Both the position numbers and the translations under genes were made by a program. The notes beneath the pieces were generated by a model. It was not told where the DNA came from. It did no database searches and was given only the letters and a program-made list of their open reading frames with translations. Shown here in pieces: positions 32,452 to 40,610 of a stretch of 64,000 nt of DNA; positions within the stretch are counted from its first letter, which is position 1; each line of letters begins with the position of its first letter. The DNA is from Actinokineospora sp. NBRC 105648 (lineage in GTDB: Bacteria > Actinomycetota > Actinomycetes > Mycobacteriales > Pseudonocardiaceae): NCBI RefSeq assembly GCF_030269645.1, contig NZ_BSTR01000014.1, positions 62,001 to 126,000 on the forward strand, in the 5' to 3' direction.

Positions 32452-34017
32452 GCGGACCTCCATCTCCCTGGCCTTGGCCGGGTCGGCCTTGTCCCGGCTG
32501 AGCACCGTGCCCAGGTAGCCGCAGACGAACGACACCGGGATGGAGATGATCCCCGGGTTGGACAGCGGGTACAGGTGGAAGTCCACTCCGGACACGATCG
32601 AGGTCGGGCTGCCGGAGACCACCGGGGAGAAGAACACCAGCAGCAGGCAGGACGCCAGACCGCCGTACATGCCGCAGAGCGTCCCGCTGGTGTTGAACCG
32701 CTTCCAGAACAGCGAGTACAGCAGCGTGGACAGGTTCGCCGAGGCGGCGAAGGCGAACGCCAGCGCCACCAGGAACGCCACGTTCTGCCCGTTGGCCAGG
32801 ATGCCGCCGACGATGGCCGCCACCCCGACCACCACCGCGGTCAGCCGGGCCACCCGGACCTCGGCGGCGGCGTCGGCCTTGCCGCCGCGCAGGATGTTGG
32901 CGTACACGTCGTGCGCGAAGGACGCCGAGGCGGTGATCGTCAGCCCGGCCACCACCGCCAGGATCGTCGCGAAGGCCACCGCGGCCACCACACCCATCAG
33001 CACCGTGCCGCCGATCTCGAACGCCAGCAGCGGCGCCGCGGCGTTCTCCCGGCCGGTGGCCGAGAGGATCTTCTCCGAGCCGACCAGCGCCGAGGCGCCG
33101 TAGCCGATGACGAGCGTGGCGAGGTAGAACACGCTCATCGTGCCCACCGCCCACACCACCGAGCGGCGCGCCTGCCGGGCGTCGGGCACGGTGTAGAAGC
33201 GCATCAGCACGTGCGGCAGGCCCGCCGCGCCCAGGATCAGCGCCAGCGACAGCGAGATGAAGTCCAGCGTGCTGATCGGCGTCTTGCCGTACTGCGCGCC
33301 CGGGTCGAGGATCTTCTCGCCCTTGGTGTTGTTGGCCGCGGCCTGGTCGAGCAGCGCGCTGAGGCTGAAGCCGAACTTGCCGAGCAGGAACACCGTCATC
33401 AGCACCACGCACAGCAGCAGGATCGCGGCCTTGATGATCTGCACCCAGGTGGTGCCCTTCATGCCGCCGACCAGCACGTAGCAGATCATGATCAGCCCGA
33501 CCACGCTGATCACCAGCGCCTGCCCGCCCTTGCCGTGCACGTCGAGCAGCAGCGCCACCACCGCGCCCGCGCCCGCCATCTGGGCCAGCATGTAGAAGAA
33601 CGAGATCACCAGGGTCGAGGTCGCGGCGGCGGCGCGCACCGGGCGCTGGCGCATCCGGAAGGCCAGCACGTCGCCCATGGTGAACCGGCCGGTGTTGCGC
33701 ACCAGCTCGGCGATCAGCAGCAGGTTGACCAGCCAGGCCACCAGGAAGCCGATGGAGTAGAGGAAGCCGTCGTAGCCGTTGATCGCGATCGCGCCCGCGA
33801 TGCCGAGGAACGAGGCGGCGGAGAGGAAGTCGCCGGAGAGCGCGATGCCGTTCTGCACACCGGTGAACGCCCCGCCCGCGGCGTAGTAGTCGGCGGTGGA
33901 GGTGTTGCGCGAGCCCGCGCGGTACACCACGTACAGGGTGATCACGACGAAGGCGCCGAACACCACGGTGTTGAGGACCGGGTCGCCGACCTGGCCGCCC
34001 TGGGCGAGCGCGCTCAT
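32428..34017 (-). CDS. actP: Sodium:solute symporter, ActP-like (cation/acetate symporter)
   Basis: 529 residues with about thirteen hydrophobic segments. The SSS-family start is typical: VYRAGSRNTSTADYYAAGG and GIALSGDFLSAASFLGIAG. Further signatures are FTMGDVLAFRMR and GLPHVLMRFYTVPDAR. It takes up short-chain monocarboxylates such as acetate or pyruvate with a cation. The ATG overlaps the stop of the DUF485 gene (ATGA); this two-gene arrangement is the standard yjcH-actP pair. The C-terminal 8 codons lie within the end of the facing transporter gene. Confidence 0.93.
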   Translation of the reverse strand: MSALAQGGQVGDPVLNTVVFGAFVVITLYVVYRAGSRNTSTADYYAAGGAFTGVQNGIALSGDFLSAASFLGIAGAIAINGYDGFLYSIGFLVAWLVNLLLIAELVRNTGRFTMGDVLAFRMRQRPVRAAAATSTLVISFFYMLAQMAGAGAVVALLLDVHGKGGQALVISVVGLIMICYVLVGGMKGTTWVQIIKAAILLLCVVLMTVFLLGKFGFSLSALLDQAAANNTKGEKILDPGAQYGKTPISTLDFISLSLALILGAAGLPHVLMRFYTVPDARQARRSVVWAVGTMSVFYLATLVIGYGASALVGSEKILSATGRENAAAPLLAFEIGGTVLMGVVAAVAFATILAVVAGLTITASASFAHDVYANILRGGKADAAAEVRVARLTAVVVGVAAIVGGILANGQNVAFLVALAFAFAASANLSTLLYSLFWKRFNTSGTLCGMYGGLASCLLLVFFSPVVSGSPTSIVSGVDFHLYPLSNPGIISIPVSFVCGYLGTVLSRDKADPAKAREMEVRSLTGIGR

Positions 34018-34421
34018 CGCTCGACCCCCGCGGCCTCGCGCAGCGCGGCGACCTCGGGGTCGATCCGGCGCCGCGCCCACCGCACGTAGCCCGCGGTGAT
34101 CGCGATCGTCGAGGCGAACTGCGCCACGCCGAGCAGCAGCCCGATGTTGACCGCGCCGAACACCCGGATCGCCATGAACTCCTTGGCGTAGGCGGCCAGC
34201 AGCACGTAGGCCAGGTACCAGGCCAGGAACAGCGCGGACATCGGGAAGACGAACCGGCGGAACCTGGCCCGCAGCGCGGTGAACTCGGGCCCGGCGTGGA
34301 TCGCGTCGTAGTCAGGGCCGGTGTCCCCGGCGGTGCCGGGCGCGGGCCCGATGCCGCCGAAGGTGGCCGAGCGCGGCCGCGGTGGGCGGGCCGCGACCCG
34401 CGGCTGGACGACCTCGGTCAT
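34014..34421 (-). CDS. DUF485 membrane protein (YjcH-like), partner of ActP
   Basis: 135 residues; GGAGGAA lies 4 bases before the ATG. A disordered Pro/Arg-rich 40-residue start is followed by the DUF485 core: FRRFVFPMSALFLAWYLAYVLL and GLLLGVAQFASTIAITAGYV, two membrane helices. The conserved YDAIHAGPEF segment precedes the first. DUF485 proteins are always next to ActP-type symporters and probably help their insertion or activity. The 4-nt overlap supports a complex with ActP. Confidence 0.9.
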   Translation of the reverse strand: MTEVVQPRVAARPPRPRSATFGGIGPAPGTAGDTGPDYDAIHAGPEFTALRARFRRFVFPMSALFLAWYLAYVLLAAYAKEFMAIRVFGAVNIGLLLGVAQFASTIAITAGYVRWARRRIDPEVAALREAAGVER

Positions 34422-35194
34422 GCGTTCCTCCGAAAGGTACGACTGGCTCCGGCGATTCGGGCGCGGAAATCCGACCGCGGACCCGGTGGGTGATTGCCGC
34501 CGAAAGGGCGCGCCGCTCTCGGCGTTCCGACCGGAGTCGGCGGGCGACGTGGCGGGCGACATCGTATGCGCGCCCGCGCGGAATCTCCTAATGCGCGATC
34601 CGCGTCGCCGGGGCTACCGGATATCCGCGCGCGGATCACCGAACGGTACCGGTTCGGCCGCTTCTCGGCCCGGTCCTGACCTTCACACTTAGTGGTGAAT
34701 CGATCAGAGGAAATGTGTTACCTCAGTGGCATCGGGTGGCCACCGTGTCACTCGTACCGGGCAAGTCCCCAGGTGGGCGCCGGATCGAGTCGATTTTTCC
34801 AGAATTACCCGATCGAGCGATCAAGCTGGCTCGTGTTCCGCTGAGCGTGACCGTAATTCGTACGACATCCCCCGATCTCCGCTCGCGCGCCGATCTTGAC
34901 CGGTAACGGACGCCGTCTCCGCTGGTCAGCGCGGGATTTCGGGAAAGGCTTCATGATCGCCGGATTGGGGTACGCTCTGTCCTCAAGTTCTCGCCGATCT
35001 CGCCGATGTCCGGAAGGGATGTCGAGCGGTTCACAGAATCGGCCACCAGCACTTCGACACGGTTTCACGCGGTCTTCTCGTGCCCTGTCGCGTGTGCTGC
35101 GGCGAAGGCTGTCCAAGATGTTGTCGTGAAGGGAGAGCGGCGCGGTGAGGCAGTTATTCCGACGGCGACCGGGGACCGTGGCGGAGGCTCGCGC
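34422..35194. other. Large divergent intergenic region (actP pair / conservon)
   Basis: 773 bases with lower GC than the genes. An interrupted palindrome, ttcac-N8-gtgaa (34682-34699), is the only clear operator-like element. A TACGCT hexamer near 34972 could be the -10 of the conservon transcript. Short open frames here lack ribosome sites and coding bias, so I call no gene. Confidence 0.5.
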
Positions 35195-38100
35195 GTGAGG
35201 CAACCTCAGTCCCAGGCCGACACCGCCGCGGCCGCGGGGTCGCACCGGGCAGCCGCCGGCGGGGAAGCCGGCCGCACCCCCCGGTGGACCGCGCTGACCC
35301 GCTGGCGCGACTGGAACATCCCGATCAAGCTCGGCGCCGTCATCCTGGTGCCGGTGCTCTTCGCCGTGGTGCTCGGCGTGCTCCAGATCAGCGGCCAGAT
35401 CGCGCGCGCCGACTCCTACGAGCGCGTCGACAAACTGGTCGCGGTCAACGAGAACCTGCGCAAGGTGCTCACCTGGCTGCAGCGCGAGCGCACGAAGGCC
35501 GCGGTCGCCCTCACCACCGGCTCCCGCGACGTCGCCGCCGAGCTCGCAGGCGAGCGGCAGAGCGCGGACTACGCGCGGGAGGAGCTGCTGCGCGCGGTCG
35601 CCAAGGCCAGCTTCGACACCGAGGTCACCCGCGCCCGGCTCACCGACGTCAGCACCGCCTTCGAGTCCCTGGCCAACCTCCGCCGCCCGGTCGGCACCGG
35701 CTCGGTCGACGGCGGCACCGCCCTGGCGGGCTACACCGCGATCATCCGGGCGATGCTGGAGTTCGACCGCGCCATCACCGGCGAGGTCGCCGACCCGAGC
35801 CTGTCGAGCACCGCCTCGGCGCTGCACGACCTGGAGGCGGCCAAGGAAGAGGTGTACTACCAGCAGGGCCTGGTGGGTATGGGCATCGCCCGCGGCGGGC
35901 TCAACGCCACCGAGCTCGACGCCCTGCGCGCCTCGGGCGCGCGCTACGACGAGCGCACCGGCGACTTCCGGGCCATCGCCACCGCGGCCCAGCAGCGCGC
36001 CTACGACGAGCTGATGTCCGCCCCCGGCGTGCGGACCCGCGCCGAGCTGCTGCGCCGGGCGGCGGGTGGGCGCGCGGTCAACGTGCCGCTGCCGTTCACC
36101 TCGATGGCCTGGAACGACGCCTCCGAGCTGGTCTCGGGCAAGATCAGCAACGCCAGCGGCCGACTCGGCTCGGAGATCCGGGCCCGCTCGGCCGCGCTGC
36201 AGGACCGGGCGGGCGACGCGGCGGGCATCGCCTCGGTGGTGCTGATCATCGCCCTGGTCGCCGCCGCCGCGGTGATGTTCGTGATCGGCAGGCAGCTGCT
36301 GCGCTCGCTGAGCGTGCTGCGCCGCGGCGCGCTGGAGGTCGCCACCCGGCGGCTGCCCGCCGCCGTCGCCCGGATCCGGGACGGCCGCGACGTGGTCGAG
36401 CCGGTGGTCGAACCGGTCGCGCTGCTCGCCGACGACGAGATCGGCCAGGTAGCCAGGGCCTTCGACGCGGTGCACGAGCAGGCGCTGCGGCTGGCCACCG
36501 AGCAGGCGGGCCTGCGGGCCAACTACAGCAACGTCTTCGTCAACCTCTCCCGGCGCAGCCAGGGCCTGGTGCAGCGCCAGCTGCAGCTGCTCGAGCGGCT
36601 CGAGCGCGACGAGGAGGACGCCGACCAGCTGGCCACGCTGTTCCAGCTCGACCACCTCGCCACCCGGATGCGGCGCAACAACGAGAACCTGATGGTCCTC
36701 TCCGGCAGCGACCTCGCCCGCCGCGCGTCGCAGCCGACCGCGCTGGGCGACCTGCTGCGCGCAGCGGTGTCCGAGGTCGAGCACTACCAGCGGGTGGTCA
36801 TCGCGCCGCCGCCCACCGTGCTGGTGGTCGGCTACGCGGTCGGCGACCTGGTGCGGCTGGCCGCCGAGCTGCTCGACAACGCCGCCGCGTTCTCCGCGCC
36901 CACCACCCAGGTCACGATCTCCAGCCAGCTCGGCGACGGCGGCGCGGTCCGGATCGAGGTCGCCGACCGCGGCATCGGCATGACCGAGCAGGAGCTGGCC
37001 GAGGCCAACGCCCGGCTCGTCGACACCGGCACCGTCGACGCGTCCACCTCGCGGCGGATGGGCCTGTTCGTCGTCGGGCGGCTCGCGGCCCGGCTCGGCG
37101 TCCAGGTGCGGTTGCGCCCGGGGGCCCAGGCAGGCCTGCGCGCCACCATCACCGTCCCCGCCGACCTGGTCACCGCCAACGTGGTGGAGCTGCCCCGCGC
37201 CCCGCGCGCGGCGGTCGCCCCCGTGGAGACCAACGGCCACGACACCGCGGCCACCGGCCCCTACGGCCACGGCAGCGGGTCCAATGGCAGCAACGGGTCG
37301 AACGGCAGCAACGGGTCGAACGGCAGCAACGGGTCGAACGGGTCCAACGGCAGCAACGGGTCCAACGGCGCCAACGGATCCAATGGGTGCAATGGCGCCA
37401 ACGGGAACGGGGTCAACGGGTACAGCGGGCTGGCCCGCAGGCTTGCCAAGGGCGGCAACGGTTCCGCGTCGAACCCGACCTGGATGTCCGGTGGCGACGG
37501 TGCCGAGCTGCCCGAGTCGCTGCCCGCCCCGCGCGACCCCGCGCCCGCCGCGGGCGCGGTCCCGCCGCTGCCGCGCCGCTCGCCCAAGCCGGTGGCCGAG
37601 CCACCGCCGCCCAGCCCGGCCGAGACCACCGCGGTGGCCCCGCCGCTGTTCACCCCGGCCATCCCGGCCACCCCCGCCGAGGACGACAGCGCCTGGTGGG
37701 ACACCACCCTGGTGCACGAGTCGCTGGCCCCGCCGCGCCCGCCGGTCGAGGCGAGCGCGCTGCACGAGACCACGCCGATCTTCGACGAGATGGTCTCCGC
37801 CTGGTTCCGCCAGCTCACCGACGACCCGAACTCCACCGCCGAGGACGTCCGCCGCGGCCCCGGCTGGGACTTCGCCGCCGACCAGGGCTTCGACACCGCC
37901 CGCGCGGTGTCGGCGGCCGAACCGGCCGACTACACCACCTCCGGCCTGCCGCGCCGCACGCCGCGGCAGAACCTGGTCCCCGGCAGCGCGGGCCAGCAGG
38001 GCAAGCGGCGGGCCCCGGAGGCACCCGGCCGCGACGCCGAGGAGCTGCGCACCCGGCTCTCGAGCTACCAGCGCGGTATCCACCGCGCCCGCGGTGCCCA

Positions 38101-38434
38101 CCACGCTGGCCCCGCGCACGGGGAGGCCGAACCGGGGTTGGACCTGCGCGGTGCCCGCTGGCGCTTCGCCGCGGACGTGGGCTGGCAGGCCGCCGAGGCG
38201 GTCAGCCAGGCCGGTCCGGCCGAGGCACCCGAGGGCGGGCTGCCCCGCCGCACGCCCCGGGAGCGGCTCGTGCCCGGCAGCCTCGGCCAGTCCGCCCCCG
38301 CCGGCCCGCCTCCGGTCGAGCGGGACGCCGAGGCGCTGCGGTCCCGGCTGGGCAGCCTGCAGCGCGGGATCGGCCGTGGCCGCAGCAGCCTCGCCCAGCG
38401 CCGTCCCGACCAGGAGAGGGAGTCCGATGCCTGA
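35195..38434 (+). CDS. cvnA: Conservon sensor histidine kinase CvnA with nitrate-sensing (NIT) domain
   Basis: 1079 residues from GTG 35195, 7 bases after GGAGG. Seen: first helix about 43-66, an extracytoplasmic helical NIT-like domain (about 67-340, with LTWLQRERTKAAVAL), second helix about 344-366, a HAMP-like linker, a helical region with NVFVNLSRRSQGLVQRQL, and a HATPase with the N-box ELLDNAAAFS and DRGIGM. There is no HisKA phospho-acceptor, typical for conservon kinases. Then come an Asn/Gly/Ser repeat (about 693-745), Pro-rich linker, and two related C-terminal modules (about 885-960 and 985-1065) sharing FAAD, GLPRRTPR and LVPGS. In Streptomyces, Cvn A-D proteins form a membrane complex around a small GTPase. 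Confidence 0.9.
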   Translation: MRQPQSQADTAAAAGSHRAAAGGEAGRTPRWTALTRWRDWNIPIKLGAVILVPVLFAVVLGVLQISGQIARADSYERVDKLVAVNENLRKVLTWLQRERTKAAVALTTGSRDVAAELAGERQSADYAREELLRAVAKASFDTEVTRARLTDVSTAFESLANLRRPVGTGSVDGGTALAGYTAIIRAMLEFDRAITGEVADPSLSSTASALHDLEAAKEEVYYQQGLVGMGIARGGLNATELDALRASGARYDERTGDFRAIATAAQQRAYDELMSAPGVRTRAELLRRAAGGRAVNVPLPFTSMAWNDASELVSGKISNASGRLGSEIRARSAALQDRAGDAAGIASVVLIIALVAAAAVMFVIGRQLLRSLSVLRRGALEVATRRLPAAVARIRDGRDVVEPVVEPVALLADDEIGQVARAFDAVHEQALRLATEQAGLRANYSNVFVNLSRRSQGLVQRQLQLLERLERDEEDADQLATLFQLDHLATRMRRNNENLMVLSGSDLARRASQPTALGDLLRAAVSEVEHYQRVVIAPPPTVLVVGYAVGDLVRLAAELLDNAAAFSAPTTQVTISSQLGDGGAVRIEVADRGIGMTEQELAEANARLVDTGTVDASTSRRMGLFVVGRLAARLGVQVRLRPGAQAGLRATITVPADLVTANVVELPRAPRAAVAPVETNGHDTAATGPYGHGSGSNGSNGSNGSNGSNGSNGSNGSNGSNGSNGANGSNGCNGANGNGVNGYSGLARRLAKGGNGSASNPTWMSGGDGAELPESLPAPRDPAPAAGAVPPLPRRSPKPVAEPPPPSPAETTAVAPPLFTPAIPATPAEDDSAWWDTTLVHESLAPPRPPVEASALHETTPIFDEMVSAWFRQLTDDPNSTAEDVRRGPGWDFAADQGFDTARAVSAAEPADYTTSGLPRRTPRQNLVPGSAGQQGKRRAPEAPGRDAEELRTRLSSYQRGIHRARGAHHAGPAHGEAEPGLDLRGARWRFAADVGWQAAEAVSQAGPAEAPEGGLPRRTPRERLVPGSLGQSAPAGPPPVERDAEALRSRLGSLQRGIGRGRSSLAQRRPDQERESDA
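37274..37427 (+). repeat. Tandem repeat encoding (SNG)n in cvnA
   Basis: Nine-base codon triplets (agc/tcg/tcc aac/aat ggc/ggg) repeated about 16 times, with an 18-bp higher-order unit (ggcagcaacgggtcgaac) at least three times in perfect form. It gives a flexible linker. Variation in copy number is likely. Confidence 0.88.
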
Positions 38435-38452
38435 GTACGCCGAAGGAGAACG

Positions 38453-38893
38453 ATGACGTCAACGCAGTCCAAACCGGGCCAGTTCGGGTGGCTGGTCAAC
38501 GACTTCGCCGACCGGGTCTCCGGGGTGGCGCACGCGGTGGTGGTCTCCGCCGACGGCCTGCTGCTGACCTCCTCGGCCCGGTTGCCGATCGACCGGGCCG
38601 ACCAGCTGGCGGCGGTCGCCTCCGGGCTGGTCAGCCTCACCCAGGGCGCGGCCCGCTGCTTCGAGGCGGGCGCGGTCAAGGAGACCGTGGTCGAGATGGA
38701 GCGCGGGATCATGTTGCTGATGGCCATCAGCGACGGGTCGTGCTTAGCGATTCTCGCGGCCCCGACCTGCGACATCGGCCAGGTGGCGTACGAGATGACG
38801 CTGCTGGTCGACCGGGTGGGCCAGATCTTGACCCCGGAACTGCGCGCGGCCCTGCAGGGCTCCGCCGGGAGGATGGTGGGCCAGCCCGCATGA
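38453..38893 (+). CDS. cvnB: Roadblock/LC7 domain protein CvnB
   Basis: 146 residues; AAGGAG lies before the ATG, 18 bases after cvnA. The fold runs FGWLVNDFADRVSGVAHAVV, VSADGLLLTSSARL, then helix and GIMLLMAISDGSCLAILA, the MglB/roadblock pattern. Such proteins act as GAP or regulator of Ras-like GTPases, here CvnD. The C-terminus extends 25 residues beyond the core. Second gene of the conservon. Confidence 0.94.
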   Translation: MTSTQSKPGQFGWLVNDFADRVSGVAHAVVVSADGLLLTSSARLPIDRADQLAAVASGLVSLTQGAARCFEAGAVKETVVEMERGIMLLMAISDGSCLAILAAPTCDIGQVAYEMTLLVDRVGQILTPELRAALQGSAGRMVGQPA

Positions 38894-38900
38894 GCAAGCC

Positions 38901-39449
38901 ATGAGCGCGCGCCGGGACGCCGAGCCCGAGGCGACGATCGCCGATGTGATGAACGGCCTCTCCCTCGGCGGGGGGCGCAGGCGCAAGCGCCAGAAGTCCG
39001 AAGTGGACGACCAGGTCGCGGTGCCCGAGCAGGGGTACCCGTGGCCGGACCAGGAGCTCGGGGAGGCGGCCGCGGACTTCGCGGTGCCGGTGGAACCGGT
39101 CGAGGCCGAGACCGCCTCGATCGTGCGGCCCTACGCCTGGACCCGCGGCCGCACCCGCTCCAACTTCGAGCTGCGGCTGGAGACGATGGTCTCCACCAGC
39201 GAACGGGCCCAGGACGCGAGCGCGTTCGCCGAGTCCGAGCACCGGGCCATCGGGTCGCTGTGCCGCGACCCGCGCTCGGTCGCCGAGGTGGCGACCCTGC
39301 TCGGCGCTCCGCTCGGGGTCGCCAAGGTCCTGCTGGGCGACATGGCCCAGCTGGGGCTGGTCACCGTGCACAAGACCGCTACCGGCGGCGCCAACCGGGC
39401 GCACCTGGTGTTGATGGAAAGGGTACTGAGTGGACTCCGCCGGCTATGA
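38901..39449 (+). CDS. cvnC: DUF742 protein CvnC
   Basis: 182 residues. The DUF742 core is at about 72-180: SIVRPYAWTRGRTRSN, the LCRDPRSVAEVATLLGAPLGVAKVLLGDM winged-helix-like part is recognisable over two segments, and LGLVTVHK. The N-terminal 70 residues are variable and basic. ATG 38901 is used; another ATG overlaps the cvnB stop but is out of frame. The end overlaps cvnD by 20 bases, as is common in conservons. Its role in the complex is structural or regulatory. Confidence 0.92.
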   Translation: MSARRDAEPEATIADVMNGLSLGGGRRRKRQKSEVDDQVAVPEQGYPWPDQELGEAAADFAVPVEPVEAETASIVRPYAWTRGRTRSNFELRLETMVSTSERAQDASAFAESEHRAIGSLCRDPRSVAEVATLLGAPLGVAKVLLGDMAQLGLVTVHKTATGGANRAHLVLMERVLSGLRRL

Positions 39450-40026
39450 CGACGCCGCCACGCTGACCTCGGTCAAGATCGTGGTGGCAGGCGGCTTCGG
39501 CGCGGGCAAGACGACCTTCGTCGGCTCGGTCTCGGAGATCATGCCGCTGACCACGGAGGCGGTGATGACCAGCGCGAGCATGGGCATCGACGACACCGCG
39601 GCCACCCCGAACAAGACCACCACCACGGTGGCGATGGACTTCGGCCGGGTGTCGCTGGAGTCCGACCTGGTGCTCTACCTGTTCGGCACCCCGGGTCAGC
39701 AGCGGTTCTGGTTCATGTGGGATGACCTGGTCCGCGGCGCCATCGGCGCCGTGGTCCTGGCCGACACCCGCAGGCTGGCCGACTCGTTCTCCCCGATCGA
39801 CTTCTTCGAGGAGCGCGGCCTGCCCTACGTGATCGGCCTGAACTGCTTCGACGGGGTCCTGGGCCACGGGATCGAGCAGGTCCGCGACGCCCTGGCCATC
39901 GGCCAGGAGGTGCCGATCGTCCCGTGCGACGCGCGGGACCGGCAGTCGGTCAAGAACACGCTGATCACCATGGTGGAGTACTCGATGCGCCGCTGGGTCG
40001 CGCTGCACGGCGCGGGCGTGGGCTGA
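39430..40026 (+). CDS. cvnD: Conservon small GTPase CvnD
   Basis: 198 residues from GTG 39430. P-loop GGFGAGKTT with Lys27, G3 motif FGTPGQQRF (Gln at the catalytic position), and a G4-like NCFD instead of NKxD. It belongs to the MglA/Ras-like ATP/GTP-binding group of conservons. The protein starts inside the end of cvnC, so expression is coupled. It completes the A-B-C-D order; no cytochrome P450 gene follows, unlike some Streptomyces conservons. Confidence 0.94.
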   Translation: MDSAGYDDAATLTSVKIVVAGGFGAGKTTFVGSVSEIMPLTTEAVMTSASMGIDDTAATPNKTTTTVAMDFGRVSLESDLVLYLFGTPGQQRFWFMWDDLVRGAIGAVVLADTRRLADSFSPIDFFEERGLPYVIGLNCFDGVLGHGIEQVRDALAIGQEVPIVPCDARDRQSVKNTLITMVEYSMRRWVALHGAGVG

Positions 40027-40040
40027 GACCGGTCAGCTGG

Positions 40041-40535
40041 TCAGGTCTCGATGTCGACCAGGTCGAAGGTGGCCGAGGGCGTGGCGCGCCCGCACGAGCG
40101 GGCGATGTGCCAGGCCAAGTGGCCAACCCCGGCCTGGGCGGCGGGCCTGCGGGTGCGCTCGATGGCGAGGTAGCCGTCGGTGGCGGCCATGATCCGGGCG
40201 GCGTCGCCGACCACCGCGGCGATGCCGAAGCTGAGCACGTCGGCGCGCAGGTCGTCGTCGAGGTCCTCGGCCAGGCCGACCAGGCCGAACCGGGTGTCCT
40301 GCTCGTCGAAGCCGATGCCGACCGCGCCCGCGTAGCCCTCGGCGTCCTCGGCGGTGACGTCGAAGACGATGATGTGCGCCTTGTCGGCGACGTCGTAGAG
40401 CCGCCCGACCGGTGTCATCAGCTCCTCGGTCAGGAACGCGTTGTCCTCGTCCCGGTCCACCGTGGCAGTGTACGGCCGGGTGGCGGGTTCGGGTCGTCGT
40501 CGCCACCGCGTCAACGGGTCCGTACCGATGACCAT
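40041..40535 (-). CDS. Hypothetical 164-aa protein next to the conservon
   Basis: ATG 40535 with a weak purine-rich site before it. The sequence alternates strands and helices (KAHIIVFDVTAEDAEGYAG, FDEQDTRFGLVGL) and may be a small alpha/beta domain. No family is recognised and no membrane segment or signal is present. It ends 15 bases from cvnD, tail to tail, and is divergent from the 624-residue gene. Confidence 0.7.
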   Translation of the reverse strand: MVIGTDPLTRWRRRPEPATRPYTATVDRDEDNAFLTEELMTPVGRLYDVADKAHIIVFDVTAEDAEGYAGAVGIGFDEQDTRFGLVGLAEDLDDDLRADVLSFGIAAVVGDAARIMAATDGYLAIERTRRPAAQAGVGHLAWHIARSCGRATPSATFDLVDIET

Positions 40536-40610
40536 GTTTCCCCCCGAACCGCGTCCCGGGCCGGCACGATGACCGCCACGTCCACCGTGACCCCGAGGAT
40601 GTGAACTGAC

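Noticed and set aside
34896-35129. 77-aa plus-strand open frame before cvnA
   Set aside because: No ribosome site, Arg/Ser-rich composition of random high-GC sequence, and it ends just before the supported cvnA start.
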